Assembly: GCA_052174495.1 (NCBI GenBank)
Contig: JBQMRR010000025.1
Coordinates: 1-64,000 of the forward strand
DNA from: Arsenophonus sp052174495
GTDB taxonomy: Bacteria > Pseudomonadota > Gammaproteobacteria > Enterobacterales > Enterobacteriaceae
Direction of reading: 5' to 3'
Length of the DNA: 64,000 bases
The notes below the pieces were generated by a model. The model saw only the letters and a list, made by a program, of their open reading frames with translations. It ran no database searches and was not told where the DNA came from. Positions 1 to 9,445 of the stretch are shown here, piece after piece (position 1 is the first letter of the stretch; the number at the start of each line of letters is the position of its first letter). A program made the translations under genes and the position numbers.

Positions 1-150
1 CCTATCCATCGAATTTTTTAAAAGAGAACGGAAAAGAATTTACAAGCTACCTTTTAGTCTGCGAAAATGTTCAGCTATCGAAAAACAGAAATTCGACCGT
101 TTATATACAGGGCTTGGTATATAAGGCACAGAAACAAATGTAGTGGTTAT
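1..150 (+). mobile_element. IS481-family transposase fragment (central part)
   Basis: Translating about 31-125 on the plus strand gives a broken match to the central catalytic region of IS481-type transposases: GKEF, then LRKCSA and FDRLYTGLGI, corresponding to the family segment GKEF..LRKRAATG..EFDRL. The fragment is cut by the window edge and, on its right, by an IS256 fragment. The 3' end of the same element appears to resume at about 779. No intact frame remains. Confidence 0.65.
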
Positions 151-151
151 C

Positions 152-778
152 GTTTAAATCACACAGTTATTATTGCCTGCACTCTTTAAGCTATTGCTGT
201 TCAGCCTGATCATGATACTGGCCAGAGAGGAGAGATTATGTGATTTTTATCATGAAAGCGTTTCTAGAGCTTTCTAAAATTAACGATGTCTCTGCATTTA
301 CAAGAGATACAAAACCATATAAAACTAAGAGTATATTCTTCATCGCTTTTGCATGCCTTAGATAAGGCAGTATGAAGCTCTTGAAGCCAATATTTTTATT
401 GCGGTTGCGCCACACTACCTAAGCCTCTTAGGCGCTTTAATTTCAATATCACTTATAACAATCTATATAAAGTCTCTATGGCGAATAATAGTTATAGAAA
501 AAGTAAAAACGGTTAACAAAACGGCGTTCAGCGTTTTGTTCAGAAAATAGCTTTGAGTTATGCCTTAACAACAGTGTCTATCAGTTTCCTGGGGCCATTA
601 TAGATGAGTTCATGCAAGCAAAGAATTAGGAGATGATATCTAGTTTTCGCGAATAACCGTAGGGTAGATTTTTATGGCGCATTTCATCTCCCTGCTGTTG
701 AAATCATTCATAAAATGGATCAGATAGAATAGACGCTAGCATCTCAAAAATCTTATATATCAGAAATAAGCATAACTC
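152..778 (-). mobile_element. IS256/Mutator-family element, 5' part, inserted into IS481
   Basis: Reverse-strand sequence matches the 5' half of the IS256-type element repeated throughout the window. The conserved outer end (reverse of GAGTTATGCTTATTTCTG) lies at about 759-778, and the transposase coding sense runs leftward. The 3' half is missing. The fragment sits between two pieces of an IS481-type element, so it most likely inserted there and was then partly deleted. The frame is destroyed by stops and frameshifts. Confidence 0.7.
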
Positions 779-890
779 GATAGATCTTTATTATTATGTT
801 TCCTCCCAATTTATATCTCTTAGTAACCATATCCCTACCATAAATAGGGATGTATGATAAAAGTCCATATAATGGATCCTGAGAAAATAG
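779..890 (+). repeat. IS481 3' end repeat
   Basis: This segment contains a short motif (two CCCTA/TAGGG arms around a small loop, then a GATAAAAGTC-like run) found in related form at about 26535-26620 and 31270-31345. At 31.3 kb it ends a recognisable IS481 remnant, so it is probably that element's 3' terminus. Confidence 0.5.
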
Positions 891-1003
891 ATAAGACAGG
901 AGAATAAAAATATTAAAAATAAAATTATATAACAAAAAGTCTACACAAGCGCAGCTTCTAATTTAAAGAATTGTATATAATTCTCTAAGAAGTCAATCAT
1001 AAA

Positions 1004-2875
1004 TTACTCTATTCGGCCTAAATCGATTTTAGCCTTATCACGTAAATTTAACATAAGTAATTCAATCATCATATTGCCAAGTATCATTTCATAATGTTTG
1101 GAAAAGACTTTTAATTCAGTTTCTGTCGGTTGTCCTTGAATAACTTTTATCAATTGAATAATAATTAAATTATCTTTAGTATCTTTGGTACTAAGATAAG
1201 TTGATGTATCCCCTTTAGGGATTGGCATTTGAAAAATATGCTCAGCTAATGAGTTATTTTGATCAAAACGCTTAATAATCTTAGATTTACCAAATCTAAT
1301 ATTCTCTTTTAGTAAAGCTGCGTCACCTGCACCTTGTTTTAATGCGATCAGCAATTTATAACCCTCTGCTTCCATCTCTTTTGTAGCCTTATTAAGTTTT
1401 ACTAATTCAGCTACTGTTTTTTTTACCTCATCAAATAGTTGTGTTACCTCTGGTTTATATTTTTCAACTCGAATAATAAATGCACGCTTATCATCGATGT
1501 TAATAACATCTGAATTAATATTTATTATCCTATTTTTACCTACTAAGTTACTGTTAAAGATGGCATCAGCCACCTTATCAAATCTTATTTCTTTAGGAAG
1601 ATTATCACGACTAAACCAATCTGTAGTTACTGCTTTAATACCAGTAACTTTTTCAGTAGTTATTAAAGATTCGTTATCATCTATTGCCGCACGACTTGCA
1701 GTTTGTTGTAATAAATAAAATGCATTAATCGCTTTTTCATTTTTTATAATATTAGCAATTTCAGTTTTTACTGAATGGAAAGGTTTTATAAATTCAGGTT
1801 TAATTTCATCAAGACGAAATATAATATAATTAGTAGTCGATTTTATTATGCTAGAAACTTGTTCTTTTTTAATTAGATTCGCAGCAATAATTTCACTTGG
1901 CGTTGAAGCTGCTTCCATCCAACCTAGAGCTCCATTATTTGCTGCACTTAATTTATCTGTTGACTTTTCGGCGACTAATTGCTTAAAATCAACTCCCCTA
2001 GCTAAAGCTTTAGCAACGGAATCAGCTTCTTTTTCTGTTGCCAATTGAATCATGCTGTAATGTTTTTGCGCTGGCTGAGTAAAATTAGTTATATTTTTCT
2101 CATAATAGCTTTTCATCTCCTCATCTTTGACAGATAACTTATCACGTTGAGAAGCAGCATCTAACTTAATATAACTAACCTGTACCTGTTCTGGTGAAAT
2201 AAAACTGTTCTTATGTGTATTATAATAATTTTTCAACTCTTTATCTGTAACTACTTGTTTAGACAGATAGTCTGCAAGGGGTATAGTTGCTATTTTTACT
2301 TCACGTTGCTGTAAAAGTAACTCAGCATAGGATTTAATTTCTCCAGGTAAGGCAAATTCATTCGTCACATATACTTTCCTGAGTTGACGATTAATTAAAT
2401 TATATAGTATTTCTTGAGCAAGATCATCGGCATTAACATTATTTTCGTATAAAATAGTTCGATATTTTTTACTATCAAAATGCCCGTTTATTTGAAATAT
2501 CGGCATGTTGTAGATATCCTGCTTAATTTGATTATCACTTGCCGTTAAACCTAATTGATATGAATATTGATTAAGTAATGTTACGCTAATTAAACGTTCT
2601 AAAGCTTGACGCCGCAATATCTGTATCTCTTTCTCATTATTGGAAATTTTAGAAAATTCATCACCAAGTCGTTCTTGTAATACTTGTTTTTCTTGTTGAA
2701 AAGCTTTATGTAATTGAAGTTGACTAATTTCTGTGCCATTCACTTTCACTACGTGATTATTTGAAATACCTATCAAATAGCTACCAACTCCCGTAAGCAA
2801 AAAGGATAAGATAATAATCACAAATACTATTTTGAACACAGGACTATACGCCACCGTGCGTAGGGTATCCATCAT
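1004..2875 (-). CDS. ppiD: Peptidyl-prolyl cis-trans isomerase D (periplasmic folding factor)
   Basis: PpiD is an inner-membrane-anchored SurA-like chaperone that assists proteins emerging from the Sec translocon. I start it at 2875 (MMDTLRT), which gives 623 residues, the E. coli length; the frame stays open nine codons further upstream, but those are not conserved. One N-terminal membrane segment covers about residues 13-34 (IVFVIIILSFLLTGVGSYLIG), followed by a SurA-like N-domain with VNGTEIS and a parvulin domain at about 255-350 (HYSMIQLA, then NNGALGWM). In the usual enterobacterial order it follows lon and hupB; here hupB is decayed and an IS256 remnant lies between. The coding sequence is uninterrupted over its whole length, so it appears to be under selection. 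Confidence 0.95.
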   Translation of the reverse strand: MMDTLRTVAYSPVFKIVFVIIILSFLLTGVGSYLIGISNNHVVKVNGTEISQLQLHKAFQQEKQVLQERLGDEFSKISNNEKEIQILRRQALERLISVTLLNQYSYQLGLTASDNQIKQDIYNMPIFQINGHFDSKKYRTILYENNVNADDLAQEILYNLINRQLRKVYVTNEFALPGEIKSYAELLLQQREVKIATIPLADYLSKQVVTDKELKNYYNTHKNSFISPEQVQVSYIKLDAASQRDKLSVKDEEMKSYYEKNITNFTQPAQKHYSMIQLATEKEADSVAKALARGVDFKQLVAEKSTDKLSAANNGALGWMEAASTPSEIIAANLIKKEQVSSIIKSTTNYIIFRLDEIKPEFIKPFHSVKTEIANIIKNEKAINAFYLLQQTASRAAIDDNESLITTEKVTGIKAVTTDWFSRDNLPKEIRFDKVADAIFNSNLVGKNRIININSDVINIDDKRAFIIRVEKYKPEVTQLFDEVKKTVAELVKLNKATKEMEAEGYKLLIALKQGAGDAALLKENIRFGKSKIIKRFDQNNSLAEHIFQMPIPKGDTSTYLSTKDTKDNLIIIQLIKVIQGQPTETELKVFSKHYEMILGNMMIELLMLNLRDKAKIDLGRIE

Positions 2876-2950
2876 AATGATGATGCTCTCCGTTTTAGTC
2901 AAAGTAATAGATTCATAATTATGATACAGTATTTAGCTTATAAAGTAAAA

Positions 2951-2969
2951 GCATCATCTTTGATGATGC
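2951..2969 (-). terminator. Hairpin terminator between decayed hupB and ppiD
   Basis: A perfect 8-bp stem (GCATCATC / GATGATGC) with a 3-nt loop is followed, on the minus strand, by TTTTACTTT. It sits where the hupB transcript would end, just upstream of ppiD, and fits a relic hupB terminator. Confidence 0.5.
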
Positions 2970-3044
2970 ACTCGATTCTAATAAATTAGAATAAATGATT
3001 TGATTTTAGTTTATCTATTAAAAGTAGATCATAATTTTATTTTT

Positions 3045-4310
3045 GAGTTATGATTATTTTTAGTGTATTGGTTTTGAAGATTTGTTGTGTCGTATCTTTT
3101 TGATTAATTTTATAATAATTTCAACAACATAGAGATGATATGTCATGAAAGTCTAACCTACAGGTAGACAAAACTAAATATTACTCTAAAAAAGAGGGGG
3201 CCTTCTTGAATCAATTCATCCATAATGGTGTGCCAGGCATCTGATAACATCGTTGTTAAGGTTGGAACTCGAATCTATTATTGCAACAACATGATCAACC
3301 GTCGACTTCTTAACAGGTGTTTAAGGCCATCATCCGTAACGATTATTTACTGAAATGAGTAATATAGATTAGTATTGGCGATATTCAGATTAAACTGCTT
3401 AAGGTTAAAAGGAGATCCCAGCAGCAATGAAATATACTTCAACAGTTCCTTGCTACCACCTTATCTAAGGCGTCTAAAATCGTTAAAAACTTATTACCAA
3501 TAATTGTATCTGTAAAACATTTTTATCCATTATTTTCACGAAACTCTGGTGGTGATTCTTGATGAAAAGCATATGCTTCTCTTGTTTAGCAGCATTAACA
3601 TAAAGGAGCTCGTTATAGTCAAAAATGGTTATCGAGAGTCAGAAACAAACTTGGGCATAACTTTTCAATAGCTGGTGAGTGTATTGCTTAACCATATCCT
3701 TCCAGATTTGCTATAAGAGACTGTGCCCTTAGTTTTTGAAATGCAATGGCAAGATATTTCAGGATACCAAACACCAACGATCTTGGGTGTACAAAACAGC
3801 AGTTGATTTGTTGCTTTTACCACACAAAATATATAGAGAACTGAAATTTAAAAATGAGCTGCGGGTGAGAATCAGTACTGCCTACCAGAGAACTGTAATG
3901 CCGATTAATAAAGCCTTTAATATTTTGTAGCAAGCTCTTCAAGATTTCCTTTAGGAAATGAAGATATTAGAAAATAGCGAAAAGAAACAGCTGGCATTCC
4001 TATAACGCCCTGTCAGCATGGTTGACTCAATAAGAGGACCAATCCGCGATTAATTATTTTTGCGACAGTGAGGTTATGAAGCTGATGCGCGAAGCGATGT
4101 AGTTCAAAATAACCTTTTCAATGTGGTATTTAGACTGTTATAGTCTGCTCGGAAAAGCAGGAATGCTGCGGCTAATGGGATTTGACTATATTGACCATAG
4201 TGGTAAATAACATCTAATTTAAGGATGGAGAGCAGATTTATAAAATTTCAGAGTAGAATTTAGCCTAATAACCAATAAACACCTAGATTTGCTAATACTC
4301 TTATTTTTTC
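3045..4310 (+). mobile_element. IS256/Mutator-family element, decayed full-length copy
   Basis: This copy is delimited by GAGTTATGATTATTTTTAG at the left and an ATTTGCTAATACTC end at the right, about 1.27 kb. Around 3736-3930 a short open stretch reads FQDTKHQRSWVYKTA, then LRVRISTAYQ and NKAFNIL, matching the C-terminal half of IS256 transposases (typically HQRCWVHKTANVL..). The rest of the frame has many stops. It lies between hupB remains and ppiD. Confidence 0.85.
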
Positions 4311-4532
4311 TTATAGCCCCTATAAGGGCATTTTTAATCCTTTCTTTACGTTAAAGACACTGTCTTAGTAGCAGTAATTTTATTTATTTTTAAGAATTAA
4401 AGATTTAATTTCATTAAATACATTTAATACACTCTCAGTAACCGATTTAATAATCGTCTTTATTTTCAATTTTAGCTACTAGGTGCACTAACTATTTCTT
4501 TTTCCATGCTTATTATCCCCATTTTATTAATT
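4311..4532 (-). pseudogene. hupB: HU-beta DNA-binding protein, decayed
   Basis: This is the expected place for hupB, between lon and ppiD. On the minus strand, joining frames across stops gives TIIKSVTESV, close to AIIASVTESL of HU-beta, preceded by a weaker MEKEIVSAP resembling LIEKIAAGA and followed by VFNVKKGLK resembling TFAVKERAA. The 3' end is cut by the IS256 copy that ends at 4310. The gene would normally encode a 90-residue histone-like protein. Identification rests on synteny plus one good motif, so it is moderate. Confidence 0.5.
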
Positions 4533-4755
4533 ATAGTTTGAATAAATATATTCCTAACAGTTTATAAAAGATGATGTTATCATTTAATTTCATAAAATAT
4601 GGCAAGAAAAGATTTTACATATAAATAATTATAGATTTTTTATTTAAATTGTTTAGTGGTGAAACAATTGATAAACAATTTAAGATTTATTACCTTTAAA
4701 TTTATATTATGTCATTAATATAACAAGAATATCTCTTAGCCCCCTTACAACCAAC

Positions 4756-7086
4756 CTAAAAGGGTGGGTTTTGTAATGCAATGGAAAAAACCTCTTCAAC
4801 TGTTTTTACCGGGTAGATTTTTAAATCTGCAATAATATTTATGGGTATTTCTTCTAAATCTCGCTGATTTTCATCGGGAATTAGCACAATCTTTATACCA
4901 CCACGGTGAACTGCTAATAGCTTTTCTTTTAAACCCCCAATAGGTAACACTAACCCTCGTAATGTTATCTCTCCAGTCATCGCTACCTCTGCTCGTACAG
5001 GATTGCCAGTTAAACAAGAAACTAATGCTGTGCACATTGCAATTCCTGCACTAGGTCCATCTTTTGGTGTTGCTCCCTCAGGGACGTGCACATGAATATC
5101 CCGTTTTTCGTAAAAATCAGCGTTAATACCTAGCTTTTCTGCTCTCGCCCGAACTGCAGTTAACGCAGTTTGAATCGATTCTTGCATAACCTCACCTAAC
5201 GATCCGGTATAGGTGAGTTTACCTTTTCCTGGTACACAAGCCGTTTCAATAGTTAATAAATCGCCACCAGCTTCTGTCCAAGCTAAACCTGTCACTTGAC
5301 CAATACGGTTTTCGGTATCAGCACGACCATAATCAACTTTACGCACACCAAGATAGTTTTTTAAATTATCTTCCTTAATAACAAGGTATTTTAATAATTT
5401 ATCCATCAGTAGAGCTTTTACTGCTTTACGACATAATTTAGAAATTTCACGTTCTAAACCGCGAACACCAGCCTCACGGGTATAATAACGAATTATACCA
5501 ATAATTGCGCTATCGTCAATCGTAAGCTCACCTTTTTTTAATGCATTTCGTTGAATCTGTTTAGGTAATAAATGTTTTTTTGCAATATTGAGTTTTTCAT
5601 CTTCGGTATAACCTGAGAGACGAATAACTTCCATACGATCTAATAACGGTGCTGGAATCTTTATCGAGTTTGAAGTTGCAACAAACATTACATCAGAGAG
5701 GTCATAATCAACTTCTAAATAGTGATCATTAAACGCAACATTCTGTTCTGGGTCAAGTACTTCAAGTAAAGCTGAAGCTGGATCACCACGAATATCCGAG
5801 GACATTTTGTCAATTTCATCTAATAAAAATAAGGGATTATTAACACCTACTTTTGCCATCTTTTGAATGAGTTTTCCAGGCATAGATCCAATATAAGTTC
5901 GTCTGTGTCCACGAATTTCTGCCTCATCTCTGATACCACCGAGTGCCATACGAATATATTTACGACCTGTTGCTTTAGCAATCGATTGACCCAATGATGT
6001 TTTACCCACACCCGGCGGTCCTACCAAACATAAAATTGCTCCTTTAATTTTACTCACACGACTCTGCACCGCTAGATATTCAAGGATACGTTCCTTAACA
6101 CGTTCTAAACCATAATGATCGCTATCCAGTATCTCTTGAGCTTTCAATAAATCTTTTTTAACTTTACTACGAGTATTCCATGGAACTTGCACCATCCAAT
6201 CAATATAGCTACGTAAAACTGTCGCTTCAGCAGACATAGGCGACATCATTTTCAATTTTTGTAATTCTGCTTCTGATTTTTGTTGAGCTTCCTTTGGCAT
6301 TTTAACTTCTTCAATTTTACGTTTGAACATTTCATATTCATCAGGTGCATCTTCCATCTCACCTAATTCTTTTTGAATTGCTTTCATTTGCTCATTTAAA
6401 TAGTATTCGCGCTGACTTTTTTCCATTTGTTTTTTAACGCGATTACGAATACGTTTTTCAACCTGCAATAGATCAATTTCAGATTCCATGATTGCCATCA
6501 AATATTCAAGGCGCTCAGCCACATCCGCCATTTCTAATACACGTTGTTTATCAGCTAATTTTAATGGCATATGGGAAGCGATTGTATCAGCTAATTTATC
6601 CGATTGTTCAATAGAATGTAATGATGTTAATACTTCAGGCGGGATCTTTTTATTCAGTTTAATATAACCTTCAAACTGATTAACGGTTGTTCGATTTAAG
6701 ACTTCCTGTTCTTTTTCATCAATAGCCGGAGAATTAAAACACTCAGCCTGTGCAATAAAATATTCCCCATTATCTGTTAGCGTAGTAATTTTTGTCCGAC
6801 GCAAACCTTCAACTAAGATTTTAACCGTACCATCTGGTAGTTTTAGCATCTGCAAAACAGAAGCAATTGTTCCTACAGAAAAAAGATCATTTACACCTGG
6901 TTCATTAGTCGACGCTTCTTTTTGAGCTACCAACATGACTTGTTTATTATGATCCATTGCAGCTTCAAGACAGTGAATAGATTTCTCGCGGCCAACAAAC
7001 AATGGGATTACCATATGTGGATAAACCACAACATCTCTGAGAGGCAGTACAGGAATTTCAATGCGTTCGGAATGCTCTAGATTCAT
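4756..7086 (-). CDS. lon: ATP-dependent Lon protease
   Basis: Lon is a cytosolic AAA+ serine protease that degrades misfolded and regulatory proteins. At 776 residues it is 8 shorter than E. coli Lon, all lost at the C-terminus. It has the N-terminal substrate domain starting IEIPVLPLRDVVVYP, Walker A GPPGVGKTSLG near residue 356, Walker B FLLDEIDKM, and the Ser-Lys dyad S679 (PKDGPSAG) and K722 (GGLKEKLL), at the same numbers as E. coli. The start is supported by AGAGAG about 8 bases upstream and by exact N-terminal alignment. It lies downstream of clpX, separated by about 190 bp that include a possible heat-shock promoter. Confidence 0.98.
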   Translation of the reverse strand: MNLEHSERIEIPVLPLRDVVVYPHMVIPLFVGREKSIHCLEAAMDHNKQVMLVAQKEASTNEPGVNDLFSVGTIASVLQMLKLPDGTVKILVEGLRRTKITTLTDNGEYFIAQAECFNSPAIDEKEQEVLNRTTVNQFEGYIKLNKKIPPEVLTSLHSIEQSDKLADTIASHMPLKLADKQRVLEMADVAERLEYLMAIMESEIDLLQVEKRIRNRVKKQMEKSQREYYLNEQMKAIQKELGEMEDAPDEYEMFKRKIEEVKMPKEAQQKSEAELQKLKMMSPMSAEATVLRSYIDWMVQVPWNTRSKVKKDLLKAQEILDSDHYGLERVKERILEYLAVQSRVSKIKGAILCLVGPPGVGKTSLGQSIAKATGRKYIRMALGGIRDEAEIRGHRRTYIGSMPGKLIQKMAKVGVNNPLFLLDEIDKMSSDIRGDPASALLEVLDPEQNVAFNDHYLEVDYDLSDVMFVATSNSIKIPAPLLDRMEVIRLSGYTEDEKLNIAKKHLLPKQIQRNALKKGELTIDDSAIIGIIRYYTREAGVRGLEREISKLCRKAVKALLMDKLLKYLVIKEDNLKNYLGVRKVDYGRADTENRIGQVTGLAWTEAGGDLLTIETACVPGKGKLTYTGSLGEVMQESIQTALTAVRARAEKLGINADFYEKRDIHVHVPEGATPKDGPSAGIAMCTALVSCLTGNPVRAEVAMTGEITLRGLVLPIGGLKEKLLAVHRGGIKIVLIPDENQRDLEEIPINIIADLKIYPVKTVEEVFSIALQNPPF

Positions 7087-7164
7087 AAGGTTCTCTCTTC
7101 TTTAACTTATCATAATTTTATGGTTTCCTTAAAAATTTGAGAAACCTAAGTTTAAATATAAAAT

Positions 7165-7193
7165 TATATGGAAAGAAAATTTTTAATATTCAA
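7165..7193 (-). promoter_or_regulatory. Possible sigma-32 promoter of lon
   Basis: On the minus strand, TTGAA (7189-7193) is followed after 17 bases by CCATATA (7165-7171). The heat-shock consensus is CTTGAA, 13-14 bases, CCCCATNT, so both boxes are recognisable but degenerate and the spacing is about a base too long. It lies roughly 80 bp upstream of lon, a sigma-32 target in enterobacteria, and rpoH is retained in this window. Visual match only. Confidence 0.3.
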
Positions 7194-7276
7194 TAACTTA
7201 AATTCTGATATTAAATCTATAATTAGGAAAAATTCTTATTATGCATTATAAAATTCAATTAAAAAGCATTAAAAAT

Positions 7277-8563
7277 TTATTTTTCACCTGATGCTTGTTT
7301 ATCAGACTGACTATAAATCACTAAAGGTTCTGATTGACCGATAACCACCATTTCATCAATCAGTATCTTCTCAACATTCTCCATTGATGGCAAATCATAC
7401 ATAATTTCTAGTAAAGCTCCTTCCACAATAGAGCGTAAACCACGTGCTCCTGTTTTTTTTGATAGGGCTTTTTTCGCAATTGCTTTCAATGCTTCTTCAC
7501 GAAACTCTAAAGCAACACTTTCAAGCTCAAAAAGTGTTTGATATTGTTTAATTAACGCATTTTTAGGCTCTTTCAAAATCTGAATTAATGCTTCTTCACT
7601 TAATTCGCTTAAAGTAGCTATGACTGGTAAGCGACCAATAAATTCAGGAATCAAACCAAACTTAATTAAATCTTCCGGCTCCACTTGAGAAAGTAATTGA
7701 CCTTCAGTCGCACGCTTAGATTCACTTTTCACCTCAGCTGAAAAACCAATACCTGAACACTTATTTAAGCGTTGTCCAATTACTTTATCAAGACCTGCAA
7801 ATGTTCCGCCACAAATAAATAGAATTTTAGAAGTATTAACTTGCAAAAATTCTCGTTGCGGATGTTTACGACCTCCTTGAGGGGGAACTGCAGCAATTGT
7901 ACCTTCAATAAGCTTAAGTAAAGCTTGCTGAACACCTTCACCTGAAACATCTCGTGTAATTGACGGGTTATCAGATTTGCGTGATATTTTATCAATTTCG
8001 TCAATATAGACGATACCACACTGTGCTTTCTCTACGTTATAGTTACATTTTTGTAGAAGTTTTTGAATAATATTTTCTACATCATCACCAACATAACCTG
8101 CTTCCGTTAATGTTGTCGCATCAGCCATGGTAAATGGTACATCCAGGTAACTAGCCAAAATTTCAGCTAATAATGTCTTACCGCTACCTGTAGGTCCTAT
8201 AAGCAAAATATTACTTTTACCTAGCTCTATCCTTTCAGCATTTATTCCTTCGTTAGAGATATTACGTAGACGTTTATAATGGTTGTAAACAGCTACTGCC
8301 AATATTTTCTTTGCATTTTCCTGATCAATAACATAATCATCTAGATGATGCCGAATTTCATGGGGTGTCGGTAATGCGCTGTACTTACGATGTGGTGAAA
8401 TCTCTTTAACTTCTTCTCGAAGAATATCGTTACAAAGCTCAACACACTCATCACAAATATAAATTGACGGACCAGCAATTAATTTACGAACTTCGTGCTG
8501 ACTTTTTCTACAGAATGAACAGTACAGCAATTTTCCTGAACTTTGTTTGCCTTTATCTATCAT
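7277..8563 (-). CDS. clpX: ClpX unfoldase, ATP-binding subunit of ClpXP
   Basis: ClpX is an AAA+ unfoldase that feeds substrates to ClpP. The protein has 428 residues (E. coli 424). The N-terminal zinc-binding domain has Cys15, Cys18, Cys37 and Cys40 (CSFC..CDEC). Walker A is GPTGSGKTLLA, the pore loop is GYVG, the RKH loop is GGRKHPQ and the ClpP-docking loop is SGIGF. All are intact, so the enzyme should be functional. It lies 115 bp downstream of clpP on the same strand, the usual clpP-clpX arrangement, and upstream of lon. Confidence 0.98.
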   Translation of the reverse strand: MIDKGKQSSGKLLYCSFCRKSQHEVRKLIAGPSIYICDECVELCNDILREEVKEISPHRKYSALPTPHEIRHHLDDYVIDQENAKKILAVAVYNHYKRLRNISNEGINAERIELGKSNILLIGPTGSGKTLLAEILASYLDVPFTMADATTLTEAGYVGDDVENIIQKLLQKCNYNVEKAQCGIVYIDEIDKISRKSDNPSITRDVSGEGVQQALLKLIEGTIAAVPPQGGRKHPQREFLQVNTSKILFICGGTFAGLDKVIGQRLNKCSGIGFSAEVKSESKRATEGQLLSQVEPEDLIKFGLIPEFIGRLPVIATLSELSEEALIQILKEPKNALIKQYQTLFELESVALEFREEALKAIAKKALSKKTGARGLRSIVEGALLEIMYDLPSMENVEKILIDEMVVIGQSEPLVIYSQSDKQASGEK

Positions 8564-8678
8564 TCAGATAACCTCACTTTTTTAACCATCATCTAATTTT
8601 AGCAAAGAGGGTAACAGAAAATTGTTACTAATTAATCATGTATATAATTATATCAGGCATGCTATACATTTATGTAAA

Positions 8679-9302
8679 TTAATCACGATTAATATAGATT
8701 TTATCTACCAAACCATAATTAACTGCTTCCTCTGCAGATAAAAAACGATCCCGTTCAGTATCATTCTCAATCTCTTTTATTTTTTTTCCTGTATGCTTAG
8801 CCATTAATTCATTCATACGCAATTTAATTTTTAAAATCTCTTTGGCGTGAATTTCGATATCCGATGCCTGTCCTTGAAATCCGCCTAAAGGTTGATGGAT
8901 CATGACACGAGAGTTAGGTAAACAATAACGTTTTCCTTTAGTACCAGCAGTGAGCAAAAATGCGCTCATCGAACATGCTTGCCCAATACAAATCGTACTA
9001 ATATCAGGTTTAATGAATTGTATCGTGTCATAAATTGACATACCTGCTGTAATAATCCCACCCGGTGAATTAACATAAAGATAGATGTCTTTATCAGGAT
9101 TTTCAGCCTCTAAAAACAGCATTTGAGCAACTACTAAATTTGCCATGTGGTCTTCGACATGACCAGTTAAAAAAATAATTCTTTCTTTAAGAAGGCGCGA
9201 ATAAATATCATAAGAACGTTCGCCACGTAAAGTCTGTTCGATTACCATTGGTACTAATGCCATATGCGGCTCAAGTTGATCTTGATTGTTATCATATGAC
9301 AT
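8679..9302 (-). CDS. clpP: ClpP serine protease subunit
   Basis: ClpP forms the tetradecameric peptidase barrel of ClpXP. It is 207 residues, identical to E. coli, with the catalytic triad at the same numbers: Ser111 (GQACSMSAF), His136 (VMIHQPLGG) and Asp185 (DTERDRFLS). Two small substitutions flank the nucleophile (AASMG in E. coli, ACSMS here). The start has a clear AGGAG ribosome-binding site six bases upstream. In relatives clpP follows tig; here tig is a pseudogene, so clpP expression must rely on its own promoter or read-through from bolA. Confidence 0.98.
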   Translation of the reverse strand: MSYDNNQDQLEPHMALVPMVIEQTLRGERSYDIYSRLLKERIIFLTGHVEDHMANLVVAQMLFLEAENPDKDIYLYVNSPGGIITAGMSIYDTIQFIKPDISTICIGQACSMSAFLLTAGTKGKRYCLPNSRVMIHQPLGGFQGQASDIEIHAKEILKIKLRMNELMAKHTGKKIKEIENDTERDRFLSAEEAVNYGLVDKIYINRD

Positions 9303-9408
9303 TTTTATCTCCTAAATTAAATATTTTATAGTACTAAATTTATCTAATTCTACTCAATATAAATAAGAATGACTATATAGTTATAAACTTAACTATTTTT
9401 ATTATAAA

Positions 9409-9431
9409 AGTAGATAAAATATTCATCTACT
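9409..9431 (-). terminator. Hairpin between decayed tig and clpP
   Basis: On the minus strand AGTAGAT, a 9-nt loop and ATCTACT are followed by TTTT. The hairpin lies 15 bp beyond the relic tig stop codon and fits a tig terminator that outlived its gene, although the stem is AT-rich and short. Confidence 0.4.
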
Positions 9432-9445
9432 AGTAAGTAGATCAT

